DNA of 64,000 nucleotides from JAWXUU01 sp044426085. GTDB taxonomy: Bacteria; Bacillota; Clostridia; Christensenellales; CAMQZB01. Under the pieces are notes generated by a model, which was given only the letters and a program-made list of their open reading frames with translations, ran no database searches and had not been told where the DNA came from. Each line of letters starts with the position of its first letter. Within the stretch, counting starts at the first letter, position 1. Below are positions 1-8,342 of this stretch, piece by piece. The translations under genes and the position numbers were made by a program. Where the stretch lies: positions 55,841 to 119,840 of the forward strand of contig JAWXUU010000007.1 in NCBI GenBank assembly GCA_044426085.1. The letters run 5' to 3'.

Positions 1-111
1 TACAACAGTGTTTTGCTTGTTGATGCTGCCGTTTCTCTTATTGGGGTTATCGTTTTGCAAAAATCAAAAAGTTTCAATGCTGTTATCGACAACACAAGAG
101 CTCAAGCTTAG
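1..111 (+). CDS. C-terminal end of an unknown, probably membrane-associated protein (partial)
   Basis: The window opens inside an open frame that runs from base 1 to a TAG at 109-111. The 36 visible residues contain a hydrophobic stretch (about residues 4-19) followed by a short basic and polar tail, which would suit the last membrane helix of a larger protein. A strong intrinsic terminator lies 28 bases after the stop, supporting a real 3' end. No family can be assigned from so little sequence. Confidence 0.5.
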   Translation, partial: YNSVLLVDAAVSLIGVIVLQKSKSFNAVIDNTRAQA

Positions 112-139
112 GCTCTTTTGTTTGATTCATAATAATTGT

Positions 140-176
140 AAAAGTGCATATCGCAAGATATGCACTTTTATTTTGT
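140..176 (+). terminator. Intrinsic terminator after the left-edge gene
   Basis: A perfect 13-bp inverted repeat (140-152 and 157-169) with a 4-base loop is followed by a T-rich stretch on the plus strand. It follows the stop at 111 closely. Confidence 0.8.
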
Positions 177-245
177 TTGTTTTTATTTTGTATTTGTTTT
201 GTTTTGTTTGTTTGTTTTGCTTGTTTTGTGGCAAGTTGTTCTTTA
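170..245 (-). repeat. A/C-rich, G-poor low-complexity tail after a minus-strand gene
   Basis: On the minus strand this stretch is almost only A and C, with units such as AAAACAAAC repeated imperfectly. It starts right after the stop codon of the minus-strand membrane protein. The same type of tail follows several other minus-strand genes in this window. Confidence 0.5.
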
Positions 246-716
246 TTAAAACTCGTATTCTATTTCTTTTGACAAGTCGCCCTTTGTTATTATTTCGTAT
301 CTTTTCACGAAGTTTTCAAACATTCCCCACGCGAGAACAAAGAACATAGTCGATATTGCAAGGATTTCGATTATTTGTGGAATATCCCACACAATTGCCG
401 ATCTTGAAAGATAAAACATAACACCAACAAGCAAGCCAAAGATTGCATAAACGCCGATTCTTTTATATACAAAAGCGTTGTAATCTTCAAAATATTTTGG
501 GTTTAAGAATGGTGGGCGGAAGATTATGCCCTTGCCACGCTTTACGTAGGCGATGTCTATTTCCACCATGAATTTTATTATTATGCCGAGAAACAGCACG
601 ATAAATGTCGTTGAAAAATACCCCGGATATCCCACGTTTTGCAGTTTATACAAAAAATCTGTGCAAAACAATGTGACCGCCACAAAATTTGCGACTCCAA
701 ATAAAACCTTTCTCAT
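246..716 (-). CDS. Four-helix membrane protein of unknown function
   Basis: 156 residues. Four hydrophobic segments are visible, at about residues 4-22, 33-50, 88-107 and 115-137, with a charged loop between the second and third and a charged, acidic C-terminus. I do not recognise a family, and no catalytic motif is seen. It starts with ATG and lacks a strong Shine-Dalgarno sequence. It is separated from the FloA/NfeD group upstream by a terminator, so it is probably transcribed on its own or by read-through. The coding potential looks real: length, hydrophobic periodicity and placement all fit. Confidence 0.65.
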   Translation of the reverse strand: MRKVLFGVANFVAVTLFCTDFLYKLQNVGYPGYFSTTFIVLFLGIIIKFMVEIDIAYVKRGKGIIFRPPFLNPKYFEDYNAFVYKRIGVYAIFGLLVGVMFYLSRSAIVWDIPQIIEILAISTMFFVLAWGMFENFVKRYEIITKGDLSKEIEYEF

Positions 717-777
717 ATTCGCTCACTTTTTGATTTTATTATAGCACCATTTGTCTGTTTTAGCAATTGTTTAAAAT

Positions 778-822
778 AAAAAGTCCCAAAATTGAATGTT
801 TCAAATTTGGGACTTTTAGTTT
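778..822 (-). terminator. Bidirectional-looking terminator after the 137-residue protein gene
   Basis: An inverted repeat with arms AAAGTCCCAAATTT-like at about 779-792 and 804-817 is flanked by A-rich sequence on the left and T-rich sequence on the right, so it could act in both directions. It lies downstream of the minus-strand gene that stops at 887. Confidence 0.7.
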
Positions 823-837
823 TTTGGTTTAGTTTAT

Positions 838-899
838 TTATCTTTTTGATATGTAAATCACATATCTTTTCGATATTTGAATTTACTTATCTTTTTGAT
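838..899 (-). repeat. Tandem 24-25 bp repeat spanning a gene end
   Basis: The 12-base motif TATCTTTTTGAT (one copy with a C) recurs at 839, 863 and 888, giving three units of 24-25 bp. The last unit contains the final codons and the stop of the gene ending at 887, so the gene end itself appears to have been duplicated. Confidence 0.6.
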
Positions 900-1300
900 T
901 TTGGTTTGCCCAAAATTTCGCTCATGATAACCGCTTTGCGCATGTCGCTTACAGAAATTGTTGAAGCTGAAACAATCGGTTTTGAAACTTGCACGCTTTT
1001 GTTGCCGTATTCATTGCTACCTTCATCGTAAACTTTTCCAAGTGTGCCCGCATACTGCCGATTTTCTGTTCTTGAATTATTGCTGTTTGAAGGGCGCTTG
1101 TGCGAGTGCTGTTCCAATGCAGTTTTTTGCTGGCTTATTGGGACGTTTTTAACGCTTGAATTGCTTTTTTTGGCTGTGGTTTTGTTAGCAAACGGATCAG
1201 CCATGCCGTAGGGGGTGTTTGCCCCCTTTGACACGCTTGTTTTATTTGTTATTGTTCCTGCGCCAAGCAATTCTGCGAATATCTCTGATAAGATACCCAT
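887..1300 (-). CDS. Small hydrophilic protein of unknown function, downstream of floA
   Basis: 137 residues. The N-terminal 20 residues are moderately hydrophobic. The middle (about 30-100) is low-complexity, rich in Ser, Asn, Lys and Gln, and probably disordered. The last 20 residues are ordered-looking and end in a motif of the type MSEILGKPKSKR, which suggests the C-terminus is the conserved functional part. It has a good ribosome binding site (AAGGAGAG) and lies 24 bases after floA, so it is likely in the same operon as NfeD and FloA. No function can be assigned; an accessory role at FloA membrane domains is only a guess from position. Confidence 0.6.
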   Translation of the reverse strand: MGILSEIFAELLGAGTITNKTSVSKGANTPYGMADPFANKTTAKKSNSSVKNVPISQQKTALEQHSHKRPSNSNNSRTENRQYAGTLGKVYDEGSNEYGNKSVQVSKPIVSASTISVSDMRKAVIMSEILGKPKSKR

Positions 1301-1324
1301 GTTGCTCTCCTTTATAATCTATGA

Positions 1325-2329
1325 TTATTCAGTTTTTGGAGCTTCTTCACCATTTGCGATTGCTGTTCTCATTTCTGTATCTGAATTGATGTTTTTCATG
1401 TTGTAGTAGTCCATAACACCAAGATTTCCTGATTTGAGGGCTTCTGCCATTGCAAGTGGAACCATTGATTCCGCTTCGATAACTTTCGCACGCATTTCTT
1501 GTGATTTAGCTTTCATTTCTTGTTCGTTTGCAACCGCCATTGCTCTTCTTTCTTCCGCTTTGGCTTGCGCGATTTTCTTATCGGCTTCCGCTTGATCCAT
1601 TTGAAGTTGTGCACCAACGTTTCTGCCTACGTCGATATCCGCGATATCGATTGAAAGAATTTCGTATGCTGTGCCGGCATCTAAGCCTTTTGAAAGCACC
1701 ATTTTTGAAATCATATCTGGGTTTTCCAAAACTTCTTTATGCGTTACTGCTGAACCAACTGTTGTTACAATACCTTCGCCGACACGGGCGATGATTGTAT
1801 CTTCACCAGCACCACCGACAAGTCTTGCGATGTTGGCTCTCACTGTTACTCTCGCTTTTGCGCGAAGTTCAATACCGTCTTTTGCAATTGCGGCAACAAC
1901 AGGTGTTTCGATAACTTTTGGATTTACTGACATTTTAACCGCATTCAAAACGTCTCTACCGGCAAGGTCAATCGCTTTTGCTGTTTGTGAATCAAGAGTG
2001 ATATTAGCCGAGTGAGCTGAAATAAGCGCGTTGATAACATTCAAAACGTTACCGCCCGCCATGAAGTGAGTTTCAAGTTCGTCAACACTGATATCAAGCC
2101 CTGCTTTTTTAGCTGAGATATATGATTCAATGATGAGTTTCATATTGATTTTTCTAAGTTTCATACCAACCAATCTTGAAAGCTTGATGTGTGCACCTGA
2201 AATGAGTGCTCTGAACCAAGCTGAAATTGGCAATATTGAAAGAACCAAGATGACTAAGATTAGCAAAATAAATGCGAACACTGCAACTGTAAATGCTCCA
2301 GCTGATGTTGCCAAGAATAAATTTGTCAT
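1325..2329 (-). CDS. floA: Flotillin-like protein FloA
   Basis: 334 residues, the usual length for the FloA (UPF0365) family. A long N-terminal hydrophobic segment (about residues 5-40) forms the membrane hairpin. A prohibitin/flotillin-type domain follows, then a long Ala/Glu/Lys/Gln-rich coiled coil (about 235-300). Flotillins oligomerise in the membrane and organise lipid microdomains that affect secretion, signalling and cell-wall enzymes. The NfeD-like gene sits directly upstream on the same strand, the pairing seen in many Firmicutes. Start ATG with a clear GGAG site. Confidence 0.95.
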   Translation of the reverse strand: MTNLFLATSAGAFTVAVFAFILLILVILVLSILPISAWFRALISGAHIKLSRLVGMKLRKINMKLIIESYISAKKAGLDISVDELETHFMAGGNVLNVINALISAHSANITLDSQTAKAIDLAGRDVLNAVKMSVNPKVIETPVVAAIAKDGIELRAKARVTVRANIARLVGGAGEDTIIARVGEGIVTTVGSAVTHKEVLENPDMISKMVLSKGLDAGTAYEILSIDIADIDVGRNVGAQLQMDQAEADKKIAQAKAEERRAMAVANEQEMKAKSQEMRAKVIEAESMVPLAMAEALKSGNLGVMDYYNMKNINSDTEMRTAIANGEEAPKTE

Positions 2330-2378
2330 GATTTTCTCCTTTCTTTTGTTTTTGGATGTTTTTCAACTACCCTTATAG

Positions 2379-2906
2379 TTAGTCAGCTTTGCTGACATTA
2401 ACTTTTCCGCCTTCAACAAATGTTATTTCAACCGTTTCACCTTTTGCGATAATGGCTGAACCACACGATATAACTTCGATGATTTCGCCATCGAATTTTG
2501 CTTTGCCCACAGGGCGCAAGTCTGTTATTGTTTCACCAATTTTTCCAACGTATGTCGAAAAGTTTGGCGTTGCAGATGTTGCACCTGTTGGAACGGCTGT
2601 TTCCGTTGCAACTAGTGCTGTTTTTGAAAGTCTGCCTTTGCGTGCTGACCTTCCGATAATGAGAAACAACGCTGTGAAAAACACACTTGTCATAACCAAT
2701 ATCAAGATTGAAATAATCAAATTGCCACCCGCAACAATGTGAAGAATCACACCTGCAAGGCAAAAGAACCCGCCAAGACTTCCGAATATACCGAAGCCCG
2801 GCATACACATTTCGATAAGTCCAAAAATTATGCCCAAAACAATCGCACCGATTGCAATTGACATTAGCAGTTCTGACGTTACTTCCGAGATTACTAGGAA
2901 TTCCAT
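2379..2906 (-). CDS. NfeD-like membrane protein
   Basis: 175 residues. There are three hydrophobic segments in the first 90 residues, with the Gly-rich pattern typical of NfeD membrane regions. A soluble C-terminal domain (about 115-172) looks like the NfeD OB fold, with the recognisable GKAKFDGEIIEV and ETVEI strands. It is the short form without a ClpP-like protease domain. NfeD proteins act with flotillin/stomatin partners, and here floA follows 49 bases downstream, so the two probably form one operon and one membrane complex. Confidence 0.9.
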   Translation of the reverse strand: MEFLVISEVTSELLMSIAIGAIVLGIIFGLIEMCMPGFGIFGSLGGFFCLAGVILHIVAGGNLIISILILVMTSVFFTALFLIIGRSARKGRLSKTALVATETAVPTGATSATPNFSTYVGKIGETITDLRPVGKAKFDGEIIEVISCGSAIIAKGETVEITFVEGGKVNVSKAD

Positions 2907-2943
2907 AATTTCCTCCTTTTTCTTTTGTATACTGTGTTTTTGT

Positions 2944-5532
2944 TTATTTTATGTCTTCTTTTTTTGTTTCAAGTTCCACTTCGTGTTTTTCCATAAGGAT
3001 TGTTGAAGCAAGACCTGTGACAACAAGTTTGAAGAATTTTAGCAAATAATTTGCACCGAGCATCATGATGATCATGATAAGTGCTGGCACCAATGTTGGC
3101 ATTGTCACACTGAAGAAGCTTGGTATTCCCGCAAGAACAGCAAAGCCCGCAAGTGACACGCAAACGAAAAGCACACCACGCATAACGTTGAATGGTTTGC
3201 AGATATCTGCAAGAACAGCATAACCCACAAACGTTGTTATCACAACGCACATAGAATCGATATCTGTTGTTGTTAGACCAAATATTCCTGATGTCCAGTT
3301 GAGAATCAAGATATAAAGCACGGTGACAAGTGCCCCAGGGATCGCCCGTTTCATGACGTTATATAAGAAGTTACCACTAATTTTTTCTTTTGACGGTTCA
3401 AGCGCCAAGAAGAACGATGGGACGCCCGTCACGAAGAATTCATAGATGAGCAATTTTGACGGAGTGAATGGGTATGGGATTGAAAGCAGTATCGTCAAGA
3501 TTGAAAGCAATACTGACATTACCGTTTTCACAAGGAATAGAGATGCTGACCTTTGAATGTTGTTTATTACCCTTCTGCCTTCTGAAACAACCACTGGCAT
3601 TGAAGAGAAGTTTGAATCCATCAAAACCAAATGGGCTACGTTTCTGACAGCTTCACTGCCCGATGCCATCGCAATTGAGCAATCTGCTTCTTTCATTGCC
3701 AAGATATCGTTCACGCCGTCGCCCGTCATGGCGACTGTGTGTCCGTTTTTCTTTAGCGTTTTTATGAGTAGCAATTTTTGTTCTGGCGAAACTCTGCCAA
3801 AAACTGTGTATTCATCGCACAGCGTGATGATTTCTTTGTTTGAAAGTCCGTCAAGGCTGATGTGTTTTTCTGTGCCTTCAACGCCTGCTCTTCTTGCAAC
3901 TTCCGCAACTGTGATTGGGTTGTCGCCTGATATTATCTTAACTTTAACACCTTGTTCTTTAAAATATCTTAAAATTTGAGGTGCGTCTTCACGAACTCTG
4001 TCTTGAATCACAACAAGTGAAACTGGTGTGACTTCTGTTGGGATTGTGCCCGCATATTTTTCCGATGTTTTAGCAAGCAACAAAACGCGATAGCCTTGAA
4101 CTGAATAGTTGTAAACTTTTGCATCAAGTGCTTCGTTTGGCGTTCTCAACACAAATTCTGGCGCGCCGATGAAATATGTTTCGTCGTTATCAAAAGTTAC
4201 TGCGGAAAATTTTCTATCGGAAGAGAATGGATAGATTTTCTTTGTGAAGAAAACTTCTTTTTTTGTGTAGTAATTTTTGAGTGCAACCGCCGTTTGGTTG
4301 TTATCGTTTAGCGAATACATCATTGAAGATATAATTTCGCTTGGTTTTCTTTCTGAAGTGGTCAAATCTTCATGCATACAGACTGACATTGTGCCATCTG
4401 TTATTGTGCCTGTTTTGTCAAGGCAAAGCATGTCCACACGGGCGAGCATTTCTATTGCGTAGGATTCTTGAACAAGCGCGTTGTTTGATGCGATTTTCAT
4501 TGAACCTAGTGCGAGAGAAATTGATGTGAGAAGGAATAGCCCCGCCGGAATCATGCCGACAAGTGAGCCCGTTGTTTTTGTTACTGCGTCATACATATTT
4601 CCGCCAGTTGAGGAATAGTTGCTGTAAAACATCATTGCGCCAAGCGGAATGATTGCCGCACTGACTGTTCTTATGATGATGTTTAGCGACGCGAGAAGTT
4701 CTGATTTTGGTTTTTTATATTTTTTGGCAACGAGTGAAAGTTTTGAAATATAATTTTCTTCGCCAACACAATACACTTTTGCAAGAGCTGTGCCTGAAAC
4801 GACATAACTGCCCGCAAAAATTCTATCGCCAACTTTTTTGATGACGGGAACAGATTCCCCCGTGAGCAAAGCTTCGTTAACTTCGATTTCCCCTTGAACC
4901 ACCATGGAATCTGACGATATTTGTTTGCCTGATGACAATTTCATGATATCGGACACAACGAGTTCATTGATAGCGATATTCATTTCTTTTTTGCCACGTA
5001 TAACGCGCACGACTGGCGCTGTCATGAGCTTCAATTTATCCAGCTTTTTTTTGGCACGGATTTCTTGCACTGTTCCTATGACAAGGTTTATTATGATGAT
5101 TGCAAGAAATGTCAAATCGGAAAATGATTCAACATAAATAAGCGCAACCGCCATGACGGCACAAAGCAAGTTGAAAAATGTTAGAACGTTGTCGCGTAAA
5201 ATATCAAAATACGAACGCGAGTTGATTTTGAGTTCCTTATTGACATGCCCGTCTTGAATTCTTTGTTTTACTTGTTCTTCCGTTAGACCTTCTGAAAGGT
5301 CGGGAAAATATTCTTCTATATCGAGATTAGATGCAGAAAATTCGATGGCATTTTTTTCCAACGTTTTTTCACGCATTTCCTCGCTTGAAGAAATTTGCTT
5401 CACTTCGCCATATTGGGCAAAGAGTGTTTCATCGATTTCTTCTTCAACTTTGCGTTCAAAAAGTGACAAAAGCTTGAATTTTTTTTTGTCGTCACCGTTA
5501 AGTTTTGGAGTTTTGTCCTTGTTTATAGGCAT
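2944..5532 (-). CDS. P-type (E1-E2) cation-transporting ATPase
   Basis: 862 residues. All catalytic landmarks are present: TGES (residues 224-227, actuator domain), the phosphorylated Asp372 in DKTGT, and TGDGVND in the phosphorylation domain, with about ten membrane helices in total. The C-terminal half matches the monovalent/divalent cation exporters found in Firmicutes (PSFFLALEP motif). Two oddities are visible. The N-terminus is extended by about 75 charged residues before the usual family start. The M4 motif, PEGL in calcium pumps, reads PAGL (329-332), so the usual coordinating Glu is missing. The transported ion is therefore uncertain. Its start lies only one base beyond the stop of the preceding gene, indicating translational coupling. 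Confidence 0.93.
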   Translation of the reverse strand: MPINKDKTPKLNGDDKKKFKLLSLFERKVEEEIDETLFAQYGEVKQISSSEEMREKTLEKNAIEFSASNLDIEEYFPDLSEGLTEEQVKQRIQDGHVNKELKINSRSYFDILRDNVLTFFNLLCAVMAVALIYVESFSDLTFLAIIIINLVIGTVQEIRAKKKLDKLKLMTAPVVRVIRGKKEMNIAINELVVSDIMKLSSGKQISSDSMVVQGEIEVNEALLTGESVPVIKKVGDRIFAGSYVVSGTALAKVYCVGEENYISKLSLVAKKYKKPKSELLASLNIIIRTVSAAIIPLGAMMFYSNYSSTGGNMYDAVTKTTGSLVGMIPAGLFLLTSISLALGSMKIASNNALVQESYAIEMLARVDMLCLDKTGTITDGTMSVCMHEDLTTSERKPSEIISSMMYSLNDNNQTAVALKNYYTKKEVFFTKKIYPFSSDRKFSAVTFDNDETYFIGAPEFVLRTPNEALDAKVYNYSVQGYRVLLLAKTSEKYAGTIPTEVTPVSLVVIQDRVREDAPQILRYFKEQGVKVKIISGDNPITVAEVARRAGVEGTEKHISLDGLSNKEIITLCDEYTVFGRVSPEQKLLLIKTLKKNGHTVAMTGDGVNDILAMKEADCSIAMASGSEAVRNVAHLVLMDSNFSSMPVVVSEGRRVINNIQRSASLFLVKTVMSVLLSILTILLSIPYPFTPSKLLIYEFFVTGVPSFFLALEPSKEKISGNFLYNVMKRAIPGALVTVLYILILNWTSGIFGLTTTDIDSMCVVITTFVGYAVLADICKPFNVMRGVLFVCVSLAGFAVLAGIPSFFSVTMPTLVPALIMIIMMLGANYLLKFFKLVVTGLASTILMEKHEVELETKKEDIK

Positions 5533-5533
5533 A

Positions 5534-7411
5534 TCACACCTCTATATATTGATAGATATCTTCATCAACTTCTTGAAGTTTTCCGTCGCCCGCGATTTTT
5601 TCTAGGGCGAATTTTGCATCTTTATATCCGATAAGCAACATGCCTTGAACTTCGCTGACGTCAATTTGTCCGCCAATCTTTGCAATGCTTAGTATCATTT
5701 CTTCAGTTATTTCATCAAGCACAAATACTGCCATATCATCTTCCTCGTAGTTATCATTATTTATTTGGTCATCTTGAAAAATTGGTTCTTCACTTCCGAG
5801 TTCAGCTTCTGAAACTTTTTCTTCTGTTTCCTCTGTTTCTTCTGGTTCTTCTGTTTCTTCTGCTGATTCTTCAAAAGTTGATTCACTTTCCAAAGATTCG
5901 TTGTTTTCTTGGTTTATAGCGTCGCTTTCAAATTCTTCTTGTGGTTGATAATCACCGTTGATTTCTTCGATTATTTCTCCGTTGATTTCACCGTTTACTT
6001 CTTCGATTATTTCTTCTTGTTGTTCGATTTCGGGTTGGCAAGCTGAATTTTCGCAAAGCTCGTTTATTCTGTTTTTAAGTTGTTGGTTTTCCACTTCTAG
6101 ATTATAGATATTTTGATCAAAATCAGCGGTTAGTTCTCTTCTTGATTTGATTGTTTCTTGAAGTTCTTGGTTGATTTTGGATTTTTCATCTTCCAGAGAT
6201 GTTGTTGTTTCTTGCAAATTTGAAATTTCTGCATTTTTTGCTTCTATTTCGCCATTTGCCGTTTGAAGTTTTTCTTGCGCTTTTTCACATTGTGAATAAA
6301 GGACATTCACTTCCCCTGTTAGCGCTTCTTTTTCGTTTGTTACCGCCACAAGCTGTTTCAAAATTTCGCTGTTTTCATTTTGCAAAATATCAAATTGAAC
6401 TTTTAATGATTCAAACTTCACCAGTGCGGATTTTTCTTCTTCAAGTTCTTGCATTGTCATTATTTTGACGCTGTCTTCTTTTGGTTTATCTGTGCTTTCT
6501 TTTGCTGTGTCAACAGCAGTGACGTCGTTGATAAGGTCATCTTTCAAACCTAGAACGCTGTCGTAGGTTTTTCTTAGTTCTGTTATCATTTTATCCATGC
6601 TGACACTTTCTGTTTTATCGATTTTGATGATAAAATCAGCGCCGTCGGCGATTGGGAAATACACAGATTTTTCAAGGTATGCACGAGATTTATCGAACAT
6701 ATCTTTATAGGTGTTTTCGTTTTGTTTAAGAGAAAAGCCTTGAATGAGAATTTGATAAAAGTTATTAAATTCGCCATTTTTTTCGCCAAACTCGTGTGAA
6801 TCGCTGATGTAGTTTAGGCATAGCGATTTTTCCAAAAAGAAAATATTTCTTTGCACCGATGCGTATGTTTTTGTTAGTGCGATATCGCAAAATTGGATTG
6901 CTTTATCAAACTTTTTCAATCTTCTTAGCGCGTCGATAAGGTATTGATATATTTTTATATCAAAATGTTTTTTGAAATATTCTGTTGAAATATGCAAAAG
7001 CAAAAGTCGCACTTCTTGTTCTTTGAAAATCAGTGCTCTTTCGCTTTCGCCTTTATCTTCCAACATTTTTGATGTGAAACTGTGGACTTTGGCGGAAATA
7101 TAGTAGCTGTTTTGACATTCGTATATATACGCAACAGCCATCATGTTTGATATTGACTTATCCAAATCTTCAGAACTTATTATATACTGATATTCTTCCG
7201 ATTGCAAAAGCTTATTTGCCGTTAGGACATTGTTTGAAATATCAAAATTGCAATAGCCACAAACTGGGCAGCATTGAACCATTTTTTCAAATGAATCTTC
7301 ACCTGCAAACTTAGGCAATCCACCCAAATCCGCATCTTGCAACTTTGAAAAATCCAGCGGATTTTCAAATTCTGTTATCTCTCCGCAAACACCGCACTTT
7401 ATTTCCATCAT
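5534..7411 (-). CDS. Zinc-ribbon, helical-repeat and coiled-coil protein of unknown function
   Basis: 625 residues, no signal peptide. Region 1 (about 1-60) has two Cys pairs (CGVC and CPVC), a likely zinc ribbon reminiscent of DUF2225 proteins. Region 2 (about 60-230) is helical with TPR-like character. Region 3 (about 320-460) is a long coiled coil. Region 4 (about 460-560) is extremely acidic, with repeated EEI, NGEI and EETEE elements. Region 5 (about 565-625) is a compact, winged-helix-like C-terminal domain. It sits between DUF1292 and the P-type ATPase. The architecture suggests a cytoplasmic scaffold or regulator, but this is inference and the exact function is unknown. Confidence 0.8.
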   Translation of the reverse strand: MMEIKCGVCGEITEFENPLDFSKLQDADLGGLPKFAGEDSFEKMVQCCPVCGYCNFDISNNVLTANKLLQSEEYQYIISSEDLDKSISNMMAVAYIYECQNSYYISAKVHSFTSKMLEDKGESERALIFKEQEVRLLLLHISTEYFKKHFDIKIYQYLIDALRRLKKFDKAIQFCDIALTKTYASVQRNIFFLEKSLCLNYISDSHEFGEKNGEFNNFYQILIQGFSLKQNENTYKDMFDKSRAYLEKSVYFPIADGADFIIKIDKTESVSMDKMITELRKTYDSVLGLKDDLINDVTAVDTAKESTDKPKEDSVKIMTMQELEEEKSALVKFESLKVQFDILQNENSEILKQLVAVTNEKEALTGEVNVLYSQCEKAQEKLQTANGEIEAKNAEISNLQETTTSLEDEKSKINQELQETIKSRRELTADFDQNIYNLEVENQQLKNRINELCENSACQPEIEQQEEIIEEVNGEINGEIIEEINGDYQPQEEFESDAINQENNESLESESTFEESAEETEEPEETEETEEKVSEAELGSEEPIFQDDQINNDNYEEDDMAVFVLDEITEEMILSIAKIGGQIDVSEVQGMLLIGYKDAKFALEKIAGDGKLQEVDEDIYQYIEV

Positions 7412-7426
7412 AACCCTTACTTCCTA

Positions 7427-7762
7427 TTAGTTTTCTTCTGATGCACTTTCAAGCATTTCATCTTCTTCGCAAAGTTTTACGTATTCATCGTATACTGCGT
7501 TGAGAGTTTCGTCATCTTCAACTGGCAAGAATACATCTTCGTCTTCTTCGTTTGTTTCAAGTTCGAAAATAACAAGTTCATCTTCGCTCATATCTTCTGA
7601 TTCTTCTGCTGGTTGGAAAACAACATACCATTTTTTGTTGTATTCAATTGTTGCAAGCATATAGAATTTAGCAAGTTCGCCATCTTCTGCTTCTAGTTCC
7701 CAAACATCGTCTTCAGTGAATTCTTCCACCATTTCATCAATCTTTTTTTCGTAATCTGACAT
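7427..7762 (-). CDS. DUF1292 family protein (YrzB-like)
   Basis: 111 residues, very acidic, matching the DUF1292 family that commonly lies beside ruvX/yrrK in Firmicutes. I prefer the ATG at 7762 because the AGGAGG site (7771-7776) is 8 bases away. The ATG two codons upstream (7768) would leave only 2 bases. The function of the family is unknown. Here ruvX precedes it and the zinc-ribbon protein follows 15 bases later, so it belongs to a tight minus-strand operon. Confidence 0.88.
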   Translation of the reverse strand: MSDYEKKIDEMVEEFTEDDVWELEAEDGELAKFYMLATIEYNKKWYVVFQPAEESEDMSEDELVIFELETNEEDEDVFLPVEDDETLNAVYDEYVKLCEEDEMLESASEEN

Positions 7763-7805
7763 TTTCATGTCCTCCTTTTTGTGTTCTTTTTATAAATTTT
7801 ATTGT

Positions 7806-8222
7806 CTAAATCATTTTGAGATATGAATCCAAAATGATTGAGGCTGCTATTTTATCAATTGTCATCTTTCTTTTTGCGCGTGACATGTCGCTTTCAAGCA
7901 AAATCTTTTCTGCTGCAACAGATGTTAATCTTTCATCCACAAACACGAGTTTAATTTCTTCACCGAGATACGTTGCAAGCTTTTCTTTGAATGCCCTCAC
8001 CTTTTCTGTTTGAAGTGAATCTGTTCCGTCCATATTAAGCGGAAGTCCCAACACAACTGTGTCGGCATCTTGCTTTTTCACAACTTCTTTTATGTATTCA
8101 AAGTCTCTATCGTCTTTTTTGCATGTGTATGTTTCGTATGGCGATGCAATGATTCTTAGCATGTCGCTTGAAGCAATGCCAATTCGCACGTCGCCGACGT
8201 CTAGGGCTATTATTCTTTTCAT
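7806..8222 (-). CDS. ruvX: RuvX/YqgF RNase H-fold nuclease
   Basis: 138 residues, full length for the family. The N-terminal ALDVGDVRIGIA strand supplies the first catalytic Asp of the RNase H fold. The LVFVDERLTSVAAE segment near residue 95 is the second family signature. Members are called putative pre-16S rRNA nucleases or Holliday-junction resolvases; the rRNA-processing role is better supported. The neighbouring DUF1292 gene is the expected Firmicutes context, although alaS and yrzL, often found upstream, are not here. Confidence 0.95.
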   Translation of the reverse strand: MKRIIALDVGDVRIGIASSDMLRIIASPYETYTCKKDDRDFEYIKEVVKKQDADTVVLGLPLNMDGTDSLQTEKVRAFKEKLATYLGEEIKLVFVDERLTSVAAEKILLESDMSRAKRKMTIDKIAASIILDSYLKMI

Positions 8223-8342
8223 ATTTTTTCCTTTCGTTTTTATTTGGTTGGGTTTTGTTTTATTTTTATTGGGTTTTGATTATTCTTTATTATAATACTT
8301 TTATTTCAAGCTATTATTAACAAAGTTTGTATTTTGATACAA

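Noticed and set aside
8..349. Plus-strand open frame of 113 codons at the left edge
   Set aside because: It overlaps the terminator, the T-rich tract and the opposite membrane protein gene. Its residues are mostly Phe/Leu/Cys from T-rich DNA.
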